This document shows, piece by piece, positions 1 through 8,528 of a stretch of DNA of 64,000 bases. The notes under the pieces are model-generated. The model was given only the letters and a program-made list of their open reading frames with translations. It was not told the origin of the DNA and ran no database searches. The DNA comes from Polynucleobacter sp. Lineage in GTDB: Bacteria; Pseudomonadota; Gammaproteobacteria; Burkholderiales; Burkholderiaceae. Location: the NCBI GenBank assembly GCA_016462905.1, contig JAEMSI010000001.1, positions 82,800 through 146,799 on the forward strand. Direction: 5' to 3'. A program made the translations under genes and the position numbers. How positions within the stretch are numbered: the first letter of the stretch is position 1; each line of letters opens with the position of its first letter.

Positions 1-30
1 GCGAAAAACCGGTCTAGGTGCGTTACTCAT
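1..30 (-). CDS. sdhC: SdhC N-terminus, succinate dehydrogenase cytochrome b556 subunit (partial)
   Basis: Only ten codons are inside the window. On the minus strand an ATG opens the peptide MSNAPRPVFR, which runs off the window edge. The RPVFR/RPVYRN motif close to the initiator Met is typical of betaproteobacterial SdhC, the membrane anchor of succinate dehydrogenase. A GntR regulator and mdh beside sdhC is an arrangement I recall from Polynucleobacter and Ralstonia relatives. No strong Shine-Dalgarno precedes the ATG. The plus strand of the same bases could encode a 16-residue C-terminus, so the call rests on motif and context and the upstream sequence would settle it. Confidence 0.6.
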   Translation of the reverse strand, partial: MSNAPRPVFR

Positions 31-76
31 GGCTGGTTGGAACCCAATTTAAAGAAACCCATATTAATAATTGTTG

Positions 77-86
77 TGTTGCAACA
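77..86. promoter_or_regulatory. TGTTGCAACA palindrome upstream of sdhC
   Basis: A 10-bp perfect palindrome sits in the 131-bp gap between gntR and the sdhC start, about 47 bp upstream of the sdhC ATG. It is a plausible operator for sdhC. Its half-site resembles the TTGTTGCA half of the large palindrome at the phasin promoter, but it is too short to assign a regulator. The rest of the gap is AT-rich and shows no convincing -35/-10 pair. Confidence 0.3.
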
Positions 87-161
87 TATTCTATTGGAAA
101 CGTCAGGCAAATTGGACATTATTGGAAAAAAAATTAAGGATTCGATCAATTCAAGGCTTTT

Positions 162-890
162 TTAACTGAGCAAATTAGCATAATGTTGCTGGCTAGTATG
201 GTACTTGGCTAAGCGCAGCTCGACTGGCTTATTGCCATAGGTAAAGGATAAGCGCTCCACTTGCAGTAAAGCAGTCCCTTGGCTGATGCCTAATCTAGAA
301 CTTACATGAAGATCTGCCTCTATCGCTTTGATTTTCTCTTCAGCTCTCACCATATGGGTTGAAAATTCAGACTCAAAGAAGGCATACAAGGAGGTAGGCC
401 AACGGTTTAACTCGTCAAGACTAATCCCCTTAAAACGACTGCTGAGTAACCAAATCTCCTCCAGTACGATAGGCTTACCTTGCGCCAACTGAATCCGTTC
501 AATCTGAATCACGCTATCGCCAGTTTGTATTTTTAGAGCCCGCGCTATCCAGCTTAAGGCTTTGACACTTTTGCACGAAAGAAATTGATTTTGTAAAACT
601 AAGGGGGCGTTGGCATCCGAAACTAAGCGGAGAAAACGGTATTCCTTATTGATTTCCTGATGACTGGCTACATAGGTGCCCTTGCCTTGCCTACGCGTTA
701 ATAGGTTATCGGCCGCCAAAGAATCAATTGCCTTGCGAACCGTGCCTTGGCTAACCTGAAAACGGGCTGCCAAATCCATCTCACTGGGGATTAAATCCCC
801 TGGCTTCCACTCGCCTGACTGCAAACTAGTCATCAACAAATCTTTAATTTGTTGATAAAGGGGGCTAAATGAAGTAAACGTAGCGGGCAC
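162..890 (-). CDS. GntR/HutC-family transcriptional regulator (UTRA domain)
   Basis: A 242-residue DNA-binding regulator. Residues about 10-75 form a GntR winged helix (IPSEMDLAARFQVSQGTVRKAI, then TRRQGKGTYV). The remainder matches the UTRA effector-binding domain of the HutC subfamily (VIQIERIQLAQGKPIVLEE). The start used is GTG at 890; the next ATG lies at residue 20 and would clip the DNA-binding domain. It lies between the sdhC start and the divergent mdh gene, so it probably controls TCA-cycle genes. The palindrome TCTTATATAAGA in its divergent promoter region is the likely operator. The ligand is unknown. Confidence 0.85.
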   Translation of the reverse strand: MPATFTSFSPLYQQIKDLLMTSLQSGEWKPGDLIPSEMDLAARFQVSQGTVRKAIDSLAADNLLTRRQGKGTYVASHQEINKEYRFLRLVSDANAPLVLQNQFLSCKSVKALSWIARALKIQTGDSVIQIERIQLAQGKPIVLEEIWLLSSRFKGISLDELNRWPTSLYAFFESEFSTHMVRAEEKIKAIEADLHVSSRLGISQGTALLQVERLSFTYGNKPVELRLAKYHTSQQHYANLLS

Positions 891-917
891 GATCGGATTT
901 TATAAAGAGTCATTCAA

Positions 918-929
918 TCTTATATAAGA
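918..929. promoter_or_regulatory. Palindromic operator between gntR and mdh
   Basis: A perfect 12-bp palindrome, TCTTATATAAGA, lies in the 99-bp divergent gap between the GntR gene and mdh. Its size and AT-rich symmetric form suit a GntR-type dimer. It sits 60 bp upstream of the mdh ATG and 28 bp upstream of the gntR GTG, so one bound dimer could control both genes. Confidence 0.6.
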
Positions 930-989
930 CATGCGACTAGTGTAAATGTAAACTATTGGGATTCATCGATCTTTATCAGGAGTTAGTAA

Positions 990-1979
990 ATGGCAAAAAG
1001 CCCTATGCGTGTAGCGGTGACTGGAGCGGCTGGTCAAATTGGTTATTCCCTGTTATTTCGTATTGCCAATGGCGACATGCTCGGCAAAGACCAACCCGTG
1101 ATTCTGCAATTATTAGAAATTCCAGACGAAAAAGCGCAAAAAGCCTTAAAAGGCGTGATGATGGAAATTGACGACTGCGCTTTCCCTTTGTTGGCTGGCA
1201 TGAGTGCGCATAGCGACCCAATGGAAGCCTTTAAAGATATTGACATTGCCTTATTGGTAGGTGCGCGTCCTCGTGGGCCTGGGATGGAACGCAAAGATTT
1301 ACTGTCTGCGAATGCGCAAATCTTTACTGCCCAAGGCAAGGCCCTTGATGCTGTTGCCAAACGGACTGTGAAGGTCTTAGTAGTTGGAAACCCCGCCAAC
1401 ACCAACGCCTATATTGCGATGAAGTCGGCACCCAATTTACCCGCTAAAAACTTCACGGCCATGCTCCGACTTGATCACAATCGTGCGCTTTCGCAATTGG
1501 CAAGCAAAACTAACAAAGCTGTAGCCGATATCGAAAAACTAATCGTTTGGGGTAATCACAGCCCAACCATGTACCCCGACTATCGCTTCGCCACAGTCAA
1601 TGGTCAGTCAGTTAAAGACCTGATTAATGATGCCGCATGGAATAAAGAGGTATTTCTTCCAACCGTTGGCAAACGAGGCGCGGCCATCATCGATGCGCGT
1701 GGCTTATCTTCGGCTGCATCGGCCGCCAACGCTGCAATTGATCATGTGCGCGATTGGATCTTAGGTACGAACGGTAAATGGGTCACGATGGGAATCGCTT
1801 CACTGGGTCAATACGAGATCCCCAAAGAGGTGATCTACGGCTTTCCCGTGACCTGCCAAAATGGCGAGTACACTTTGGTTGAAGGTTTAGAAATTGACGC
1901 TTTCTCCAGAGAGCGAATGACGCATACATTGAATGAATTACTCGAAGAACAAGCTGGAGTGAAGCATTTGTTGATGTAA
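990..1979 (+). CDS. mdh: Malate dehydrogenase
   Basis: NAD-dependent oxidation of malate to oxaloacetate in the TCA cycle, cytosolic. The 329-residue protein is the usual length for the long proteobacterial/cytosolic-type MDH (about 325-330). It shows the Rossmann start [17 protein letters not shown], the [16 protein letters not shown] substrate loop, [10 protein letters not shown] and the catalytic histidine in [14 protein letters not shown] good ribosome site (CAGGAG) precedes the ATG. It is divergent from a GntR regulator with a palindromic operator between them. Confidence 0.97.
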   Translation: MAKSPMRVAVTGAAGQIGYSLLFRIANGDMLGKDQPVILQLLEIPDEKAQKALKGVMMEIDDCAFPLLAGMSAHSDPMEAFKDIDIALLVGARPRGPGMERKDLLSANAQIFTAQGKALDAVAKRTVKVLVVGNPANTNAYIAMKSAPNLPAKNFTAMLRLDHNRALSQLASKTNKAVADIEKLIVWGNHSPTMYPDYRFATVNGQSVKDLINDAAWNKEVFLPTVGKRGAAIIDARGLSSAASAANAAIDHVRDWILGTNGKWVTMGIASLGQYEIPKEVIYGFPVTCQNGEYTLVEGLEIDAFSRERMTHTLNELLEEQAGVKHLLM

Positions 1980-2020
1980 AACAGTACAAAAATAAAACGC
2001 CATTAAAGGGGGTTTGCCAG

Positions 2021-2473
2021 ATGAAACCGATACAGGGTACCGCGACTGTTTTTTGTTTGATGCTAATGGCGAGCTCCGTAATGGGCCAACAAAATTCACA
2101 AAAAACCAATTCGCTAGCGACTCCAGTTTCATCAGGGAGCGCTTTGGCAGGCACAGAAGTGAATCTCAACGATGACCTGCATTTATGGACCTGCTCGAAC
2201 GGAGAAAAGTTTCATACCAAAGGTATCTTTACTAAGATCGCGATGATTCTAAAATCAAAATCCTACGACATGCAAAAAGAGATGTCTTTACCTGGAAGTT
2301 TGCGATATAAAAATCAAGAGCATGGGTATGATTTAGTCGTATTAGGCTCAAAAGCCATGCTGTTTAATGTTAAAACCGGTTCACGTGTTGCCGATGACTG
2401 CAAAACAGCGGCTATGAAAGAAGGTAAAGAATCGCACCTGATTCAACAAGCCGATAGCATGATCAAGAACTAA
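2021..2473 (+). CDS. Small exported protein of unknown function
   Basis: 150 residues with an N-terminal signal peptide (hydrophobic segment at about residues 8-21, ending SSVMGQ). The mature part has two cysteines (LWTCSNGEKF and VADDCKTAA) that could form a disulfide. I do not recognise a family. It follows mdh by 41 bp on the same strand, behind the purine-rich AAAGGGGG, so it may be co-transcribed. It is convergent with the next gene, and their ends overlap by 4 bp. Confidence 0.7.
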   Translation: MKPIQGTATVFCLMLMASSVMGQQNSQKTNSLATPVSSGSALAGTEVNLNDDLHLWTCSNGEKFHTKGIFTKIAMILKSKSYDMQKEMSLPGSLRYKNQEHGYDLVVLGSKAMLFNVKTGSRVADDCKTAAMKEGKESHLIQQADSMIKN

Positions 2474-3681
2474 TGAAATAAGGGCTGTTGAGAGGGGGTA
2501 TCTTCAGGCATTTCGGCGTGAACGATTTCCCCTAGACGGTCTGGAAACAAAGGGGCTCCGCAGTCGTCGCACAACTCTGGCGCAAATAACATCGCATGCC
2601 GAAATACATCTTCCACACCCGATTCATTTAAAGCATCGCAAATTCGTTTTACAAGGCTATCTTCATTAGACACATCGTTCAGTGCATCGCTAGGCACATT
2701 TTCGCGATCGTATAAAGGCCATATAACACCATAAATTACGTCAACAGAACCTTTTAAACTAAATGAAATGCGATATTCATCTGCCTGATCTTCACCAAAC
2801 GCAGCAACCACACAAGACAAACCGGCAGGCGAAAGACTTAAAGTAGTCTCTAAAAAATTGACTGCGGCGCGAATACTTAAAGGACGAACCTGCTTATCAG
2901 CCAAGCGGCAATTGGTGAAGTAAGCCTCGGGAAGTAATAATTCAAACTCACACCCCGGCAACAAAGCACCAATCGGTTCTTGCATCGCAGCTTGCCACTC
3001 CATCAAACTCACGCCCCGTTCTTGTCGCTGAGGTAACTCAGCCTGCCAGCGAAATAAAGGCTGTGAACTAGGCGCCGCAATCACGGCAATAATAAAGCGC
3101 GGATCAGCGAGTACGGCGATTGTCTCCGACATATCGCGTAGTTCCAACTTCATTTCACCACCCAACACAGCGGCTTTCGCCAAGGTTTCTAAGAGCGTTA
3201 AGGTTTGAGTATGCGAATGGGGCATCTGATCAATACTGTAGAGCCAAGGAATAATCGCTAAACGTGTGCCATCTGCTGCAACTGAACTCTGCAGTGCTGC
3301 TGCGGTTGCCTCTATCACTTGGCTTGGTAATGGGCCAGATGGTATTTGGTAGCGCGTGTGAGCCACAATGGGCATGGCAATCAATAAACAATCCCAGGCC
3401 TGATCTTCATGCTGAATCGTGATTGATTCTGCCAAGGTTTCGGCCGAATCAGCCAACACTTCAAAGGCAACAGTATTAATTTTGAAGGTTGCGTCTAACG
3501 CTAAATCGATGATATTTTGATGATGGCTTTTTAATAAGCGCATTAAACGTGCCCGCAATCGCCCCTCCCAAAACTGATCCTCAAGCCGACTTCCAGAGGC
3601 GGCCAAGGAAATCGAGTCGGCCACCAAACGCTCTGCTTCGGGTGATGAACGTTGGGAAGTTTTGGAACGATGAACAGACAT
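2470..3681 (-). CDS. DUF2863-like conserved protein of unknown function
   Basis: A 403-residue soluble protein with no signal peptide or membrane segment. It has a basic, Ser-rich N-terminus and a CDDC motif near the C-terminus (APELCDDCGAPLFPDRLGE) that could bind a metal. From memory it resembles the DUF2863 family, found in Burkholderiales next to housekeeping genes. The function is unknown. It is minus-strand, 28 bp downstream of yaaA, and convergent with the small exported protein. Confidence 0.7.
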   Translation of the reverse strand: MSVHRSKTSQRSSPEAERLVADSISLAASGSRLEDQFWEGRLRARLMRLLKSHHQNIIDLALDATFKINTVAFEVLADSAETLAESITIQHEDQAWDCLLIAMPIVAHTRYQIPSGPLPSQVIEATAAALQSSVAADGTRLAIIPWLYSIDQMPHSHTQTLTLLETLAKAAVLGGEMKLELRDMSETIAVLADPRFIIAVIAAPSSQPLFRWQAELPQRQERGVSLMEWQAAMQEPIGALLPGCEFELLLPEAYFTNCRLADKQVRPLSIRAAVNFLETTLSLSPAGLSCVVAAFGEDQADEYRISFSLKGSVDVIYGVIWPLYDRENVPSDALNDVSNEDSLVKRICDALNESGVEDVFRHAMLFAPELCDDCGAPLFPDRLGEIVHAEMPEDTPSQQPLFH

Positions 3682-3709
3682 AGTCCTGATTCGATTTTAG
3701 GAATTTAAA

Positions 3710-4486
3710 TTAACTGGCTTTAGCACGACGAAATACGGGTTGATTTGGTTTTGATTCGCTCGCACTATAACGATAGCCCTCAGCTTTAAATTGCTTTAAA
3801 TCGCGAGGATCGTCAATTCGATTCTCAACTACAAAGCGCGCCATTAAACCCCGCGCTCTTTTGGCGTAAAACGAGATGATCTTGTATTTACCGTCTTTGG
3901 CATCTTGAAATACAGGCGAAATAATCTCATAACCCAAGTCTTTTGTTTGCACTACTTTGAAATATTCTTCGGAAGCTAAATTTAATAAGACAGGATTTTT
4001 TTGTTTAGCTAAAACCTGTTTTAGTGACTTTGTAATTCGGTCACCCCAAAACGCATACAAATCCTTACCGCGCACATTCTTCAGTGCCGTGCCCATTTCC
4101 AAGCGATAGGGTTGCATTAAATCCAGCGGTTTTAAAGCGCCATACAATCCAGACAAAATCCGCACATGATCTTGGGCAAAATCAAGGTCTTTGACAGTTA
4201 AGCTACTAGCAGCAAAACCTTCATAAACATCGCCATTAAATGCCAATAAAGCGGGTTTGCTGTTGGAGCTACTGAACTTGGTCGACCAATCACGAAAGCG
4301 CCCCACATTTAAAGCGGCCAATGAATCCGATACACCCATTAGCTTAGCAAGCTGCTGCGGTGATAATTTTTTTAAGTCAGCAATTAATTGAGCCGATTCA
4401 GTAACAAAATCAGGCAAGGTATGCTTTTTTACCGAACTAGGCGTTTCGTAATCAAGCGATTTGGCGGGCGAAAGAACAATCAACAT
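3710..4486 (-). CDS. yaaA: Peroxide-stress protein YaaA (DUF328/UPF0246)
   Basis: 258 residues, the usual length of YaaA (E. coli, 258). It begins with the family signature [14 protein letters not shown] and contains [31 protein letters not shown] and the conserved end region [17 protein letters not shown]. In E. coli YaaA lowers free iron and protects DNA during peroxide stress. It sits between the SulP gene and the DUF2863-like gene on the same strand. No OxyR site is obvious. Confidence 0.93.
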   Translation of the reverse strand: MLIVLSPAKSLDYETPSSVKKHTLPDFVTESAQLIADLKKLSPQQLAKLMGVSDSLAALNVGRFRDWSTKFSSSNSKPALLAFNGDVYEGFAASSLTVKDLDFAQDHVRILSGLYGALKPLDLMQPYRLEMGTALKNVRGKDLYAFWGDRITKSLKQVLAKQKNPVLLNLASEEYFKVVQTKDLGYEIISPVFQDAKDGKYKIISFYAKRARGLMARFVVENRIDDPRDLKQFKAEGYRYSASESKPNQPVFRRAKAS

Positions 4487-4541
4487 AGGTCATATTTTTA
4501 GCTAAAACCTATTCTACTGACAAAAAATCAACGGCAGAAAA

Positions 4542-5822
4542 TTAAGGCTTTGAGCGTGGATAAAAACGTTGAATGAATAAGGCGACAAAGATTCCCAAAA
4601 GAATGGCCCATTCCAGCGCAATCGTTAACGTGGCGATGGCAGTAATCACCATCGGCACCCACTCTCTGGGACCGCTATGAAATTCATGGCGCATTTGTTT
4701 AAAGTCAATTAATTTCCAAGCCACCGCCAATAAGCTAGCCGAGATCACTAAATAAGGTAGATATTCAGCCAGTGGGGCAATAAACAACAAAATAAGAATT
4801 AAAAAGACGGTAGCCATAACGCCCGATAAAGGCGTTTGAGCCCCTGCTGCCAAGTTCACGCCCGAACGATTAAAAGAACCACTGACGGGGTAGGAAGAAA
4901 AAAAGGCGCCCGATAAATTAGCCAAGCCCTGCCCTAAAAATTCTTGATTCGCGTCGAAGCGATCTTTTGATTTAAGAGCAAGCGCCCGTCCAATCGACAT
5001 CGCTTCGGTTGAGGCCAACAACACCATAATCAGTGCTGGGCCGAACAAAGAACGCAAGGATTCGAGAGAAAGGCTTGGCAAAGAAAATGGGGGGAAAGCA
5101 CTGGGTACTGGCTCGACATAATTAATGCCTAAAAAATCAGGCCAATAGCGCTCTGAAATAAAAACCACTACGCTCGCTACCACGATTGAAACCAGCATCG
5201 CAGGAATGTAGCGATTAAAACGACGCCATCCACGAATCATCAACAGTGTAAGCAAAATAATCGTGAGATTTTCGGGATGCCATTGCTGCTGCCAAATCGA
5301 CTCGGCTGCGGTCATCCAGGTTTTGTAGACGGATAAGTTTTTAGCCAGCCCAATACCCAACAATTGACCGACTTGGCTATTCATAATCAAAATAGCGGCG
5401 CCAAAGGTAAAACCAAGAATCACCGAATGCGGGATTAAATCAACCCATTTACCCGCCTTGACCAAAGCCAAAACGATTTGCAAAATGCCGACTAACAATG
5501 TCAAGGTAAGAACTAGGGCAACGTATTCGTTTGATCCTGGCAAAGCCAAAGGCGCAATCAATGCCATGGTAGTTAAAGAAATGGCATTAGCCGGGCCGGT
5601 CATCATTAAACGACTGGAGCCAAATAAAGCAGCGATCAAGCAAGGCACCATAGCTGCATACAAACCATAATGCGGTGGCATCCCTGCCAGCATCGCATAG
5701 GCAATCCCCTGCGGCAACACCACTACTGCACCTGTTAAACCTGCAAAAACATCCGCACGGACAACGCCAGGACGTTTAAATTCTGGCCACCACTGCGCAA
5801 AAGGGAAAAAGCGCTTATTCAA
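4542..5822 (-). CDS. SulP-family anion transporter lacking a STAS domain
   Basis: A 426-residue inner-membrane protein with about 10-12 hydrophobic segments. SulP hallmarks near the N-terminus are DVFAGLTGAVVVLPQGIAYAMLAGMPPHYGLYAAMVP and later ANLSGAFFSSYPVSGSFNRSGVNLAAGAQTPLSG. Full-length SulP proteins are about 500-600 residues because a cytoplasmic STAS domain follows the membrane part. This one stops right after the last membrane segment (FVALFIQRFYPRSKP). Substrates of the family include sulfate, bicarbonate and dicarboxylates; none can be chosen from sequence alone. Confidence 0.88.
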   Translation of the reverse strand: MNKRFFPFAQWWPEFKRPGVVRADVFAGLTGAVVVLPQGIAYAMLAGMPPHYGLYAAMVPCLIAALFGSSRLMMTGPANAISLTTMALIAPLALPGSNEYVALVLTLTLLVGILQIVLALVKAGKWVDLIPHSVILGFTFGAAILIMNSQVGQLLGIGLAKNLSVYKTWMTAAESIWQQQWHPENLTIILLTLLMIRGWRRFNRYIPAMLVSIVVASVVVFISERYWPDFLGINYVEPVPSAFPPFSLPSLSLESLRSLFGPALIMVLLASTEAMSIGRALALKSKDRFDANQEFLGQGLANLSGAFFSSYPVSGSFNRSGVNLAAGAQTPLSGVMATVFLILILLFIAPLAEYLPYLVISASLLAVAWKLIDFKQMRHEFHSGPREWVPMVITAIATLTIALEWAILLGIFVALFIQRFYPRSKP

Positions 5823-5911
5823 AGTACGTTTGGAAACTAGTCTCTAATCGGATGAAACAAGGAATTAAGATCAACATGGCACAATCTGACCACTTAAATT
5901 AAGATCAAGAG

Positions 5912-5926
5912 GTATTGTAGCAATAC
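5912..5926. promoter_or_regulatory. Short inverted repeat in the sulP/gst divergent gap
   Basis: GTATTG-TAG-CAATAC has perfect 6-bp arms in the 138-bp gap between the SulP gene and the divergent glutathione-transferase gene, 34 bp upstream of the latter's ATG. It could be an operator. No adjacent regulator gene exists and the repeat is short, so the call is weak. Confidence 0.25.
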
Positions 5927-5960
5927 TTATCAACTGTTAAATAAAATCTGAAGCTTAAAA

Positions 5961-6707
5961 ATGCCTAAAAAATCCAATCCAAAAACCAAAGCGATGATCG
6001 ACGTTTATAGCTGGGCCACTCCCAATGGTCACAAAATTCACATCATGATGGAAGAATGCGGCTTCAAATTAAATCGTGACTGGCGCGCCATTCCCGTCGA
6101 CATTGGCAAAGGCGATCAATTTAAACCCGAATTCCTAGCGATCAGTCCCAATAATAAAATTCCTGCGATTCTTGATCCCAATGGTCCAGATGGAAAACCC
6201 ATTCATCTATTTGAATCGGGTGCTATCTTGTTATACCTTGCTAATAAAACAGGAAAATTTTTACCCAAAACAATTCGCGGCAAGTACGAAACCATGGAAT
6301 GGCTGATGTTTCAAATGGGCGGTCTAGGACCGATGCTCGGACAAAATCATCACTTTCGTTTATATGCACCCGAAAAAATTGAATATGCGGTTAACCGTTA
6401 CACCAATGAAGCCAAGCGTTTGTATGGAGTCCTAAATGAACGCTTAAGTAAATCAACTTATATTGCTGGTAATACTTATACGATTGCCGATATAGCGATT
6501 TTTCCATGGACACGCGGCTGGGAAAAACAAGGGGTAAATATCAACGACTACCCTGATTTCAAAAAGTGGTTCGAAAAAATCAATCAGCGCCCTGCTGTCA
6601 AGCGGGGTGTTGAGGTTCTTACGGCCCTACGCAAACCCTTGATTGACGACCAAGCAAAAGACATTCTATTTGGTAAGGGGCAATACGAAAAATCGAAAAG
6701 GAAATAG
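5961..6707 (+). CDS. Glutathione S-transferase family protein (YghU/YfcG-like)
   Basis: A 248-residue cytosolic protein with an N-terminal thioredoxin-like GST domain (IDVYSWATPNGHKIHIMMEECG, NNKIPAIL, FESGAILLYLANKTGKF) and a C-terminal helical domain (TYTIADIAIFPWTRGWEKQGV). The ATPNG segment and the long N- and C-terminal extensions match the nu-class YghU/YfcG disulfide-bond oxidoreductases rather than classical detoxifying GSTs. An alternative start at Met12 (MIDVYSW) would remove the basic leader. It is transcribed ahead of rarA, with an 18-bp gap. Confidence 0.85.
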   Translation: MPKKSNPKTKAMIDVYSWATPNGHKIHIMMEECGFKLNRDWRAIPVDIGKGDQFKPEFLAISPNNKIPAILDPNGPDGKPIHLFESGAILLYLANKTGKFLPKTIRGKYETMEWLMFQMGGLGPMLGQNHHFRLYAPEKIEYAVNRYTNEAKRLYGVLNERLSKSTYIAGNTYTIADIAIFPWTRGWEKQGVNINDYPDFKKWFEKINQRPAVKRGVEVLTALRKPLIDDQAKDILFGKGQYEKSKRK

Positions 6708-6725
6708 CACTGGAATAATGCGCTC

Positions 6726-8027
6726 ATGAATGACCTATTTCATTCCAAGCCATTGCCGCCACTTGCTGAGGCAATGCGCCCTAGTACCATTGAAGAGATC
6801 GTCGGACAAACGCATTTACTCGGAATAGGTAAGCCTTTGCAATTGGCATTTGCCTCGGGTCAGCCGCACTCGATGATTCTTTGGGGTCCGCCAGGAGTTG
6901 GCAAAACGACCTTAGCCCGTCTCTCAGCACAAGCCTTTCAACGCGCTTTCATTGCGATCTCCGCGGTTCTTGCGGGTGTCAAAGAAATTCGTGAGTCGAT
7001 TGAACAAGCCGAACACAATATGGCGCAGTTTGGTAAACAAACGATTTTATTTGTCGATGAAATCCATCGCTTTAATAAAAGTCAGCAAGATGCGCTGTTG
7101 CCACACATTGAATCAGGTCTATTTATTTTTATTGGTGCAACCACCGAGAATCCCTCCTTTGAAGTCAACTCGGCCCTGCTATCGCGCGCGCAAGTTTATG
7201 TTTTAAAGTCGCTCAGCGCAGATGAATTACTGGAATTATTGAAACGCGCACGCCAACAAGTATTACCGAATATTGATTTTGATAGCGCCGCATTAAATAC
7301 CATCGTGCACTATGCTGATGGCGATGCACGACGCTTAATTAATTTAATCGAACAAATTCAAAATGCATTACAAGCTAGTCCATCGATACAAAAAATTGAC
7401 CAAGCATTTGTTGAAAATGCCCTCACGATTGGCGCACGTCGTTTTGATAAAGGTGGTGATCAATTCTATGATCAAATTTCTGCTTTACATAAATCCGTGC
7501 GTGGCTCACATCCTGATGCTGCGCTTTATTGGTTATGTCGCATGCTCGACGGCGGTGCTGACCCCCGCTATTTAGCGCGGCGCATTATTCGGATGGCCTG
7601 GGAAGATATTGGTTTAGCTGATCCACGTGCCATGCAACTGGCTAACGATGCTGCACAAACTTATGAACGACTCGGCTCACCCGAAGGCGAACTCGCCTTA
7701 GGTCAAGCAGTCGTCTATTTAGCAATTGCTGCTAAAAGCAATGCTAGTTATCAAGCCTATAACGCGGCACGCGCCTTTGTTGCACAAGATCGCAGTCGTG
7801 AGGTCCCTGTCCATTTACGCAACGCACCTACCCAGTTGATGAAAGATCTTGGGCATGGGCATGCTTATCGCTATGCTCATGACGAACCCCATGCTTATGC
7901 GGCTGGCGAAAGCTATTTGCCCGAAGGAATGCATGAGCCGAACTGGTACCAACCAGTCGAGCGGGGCTTAGAAATCAAAATTGCTGAGCGCATGGCATTT
8001 CTACGCGCTTTAGATCAAAAAAAATAG
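6726..8027 (+). CDS. rarA: Replication-associated recombination protein A (AAA+ ATPase)
   Basis: 433 residues. RarA/MgsA is a clamp-loader-like AAA+ ATPase acting at stalled replication forks. Visible motifs are Walker A ([12 protein letters not shown]), Walker B ([20 protein letters not shown]), sensor 1 ([19 protein letters not shown]), sensor 2 ([12 protein letters not shown]) and the family-specific tail [32 protein letters not shown]. It precedes the SOS genes umuDC, which fits a DNA-damage-tolerance neighbourhood, but umuD has its own LexA-box promoter. Confidence 0.96.
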   Translation: MNDLFHSKPLPPLAEAMRPSTIEEIVGQTHLLGIGKPLQLAFASGQPHSMILWGPPGVGKTTLARLSAQAFQRAFIAISAVLAGVKEIRESIEQAEHNMAQFGKQTILFVDEIHRFNKSQQDALLPHIESGLFIFIGATTENPSFEVNSALLSRAQVYVLKSLSADELLELLKRARQQVLPNIDFDSAALNTIVHYADGDARRLINLIEQIQNALQASPSIQKIDQAFVENALTIGARRFDKGGDQFYDQISALHKSVRGSHPDAALYWLCRMLDGGADPRYLARRIIRMAWEDIGLADPRAMQLANDAAQTYERLGSPEGELALGQAVVYLAIAAKSNASYQAYNAARAFVAQDRSREVPVHLRNAPTQLMKDLGHGHAYRYAHDEPHAYAAGESYLPEGMHEPNWYQPVERGLEIKIAERMAFLRALDQKK

Positions 8028-8055
8028 TCCTAAAAGCGTATTTTGTGAAATATCC

Positions 8056-8079
8056 TATACTGTATAAAAATACAGTATA
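8056..8079. promoter_or_regulatory. LexA (SOS) box at the umuD start
   Basis: The sequence fits the LexA consensus CTGT-N8-ACAG exactly (8060-8075). It extends to a perfect inverted repeat with 10-bp arms around AAAA (8056-8065 and 8070-8079). The right arm reaches the A of the umuD ATG, so LexA would cover the start site completely. It explains DNA-damage control of umuDC. Confidence 0.92.
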
Positions 8080-8507
8080 TGAAAATTACCGAACTAAGCC
8101 GTCAGGCCCTTTCTAATCAATCGCTTGCTTTACCGCTTTACTCTTGTTTGGCGCCAGCTGGCTTTCCCTCTCCCGCTGCCGATCACTACGATAAACGCCT
8201 CGATCTCAACGAATATTTAGTCCTACATCCCGAAGCGACTTTCTTTTTGCGTGTCAAAGGCGATTCGATGTTGGGCGCTGGTATTCATGATGGCGATTTA
8301 TTAGTAGTCGATCGCTCCACCGAGCCTTCTCATGGACGCGTCATCATTGCGGTACTCGATGGTGAACTCACTGTAAAACGACTGCATCGTCAGCGCGGCA
8401 AAATTAGTTTGCGCGCCGATAACCCCGCCTATAGCGATATCGTCATTGCCGATGACCAAGAATTACAGGTTTGGGGTGTAGTGACGCACGTGATTCATAA
8501 ACCATAA
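8079..8507 (+). CDS. umuD: UmuD, self-cleaving subunit of DNA polymerase V
   Basis: 142 residues, a LexA/signal-peptidase-like S24 fold. The expected cleavage site is Ala27-Gly28 (CLAPAGFPSP). The catalytic dyad is Ser63 (KGDSML) and Lys100 (LTVKRL). After RecA-stimulated self-cleavage UmuD' joins UmuC as translesion polymerase V. The ATG at 8079 is only 3 bp beyond the LexA-box core and has no room for a ribosome site, so the mRNA is probably leaderless. The next in-frame Met is Met64, too late to be the start. umuC follows after 21 bp. Confidence 0.95.
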   Translation: MKITELSRQALSNQSLALPLYSCLAPAGFPSPAADHYDKRLDLNEYLVLHPEATFFLRVKGDSMLGAGIHDGDLLVVDRSTEPSHGRVIIAVLDGELTVKRLHRQRGKISLRADNPAYSDIVIADDQELQVWGVVTHVIHKP

Positions 8508-8528
8508 GACACTGCTGAGCCGATCCCT

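Noticed and set aside
1-52. Possible plus-strand C-terminus (RKTGLGALLMAGWNPI then TAA)
   Set aside because: The minus strand gives an SdhC-like start in a known gene context, which explains the bases better; only upstream sequence can exclude the alternative.
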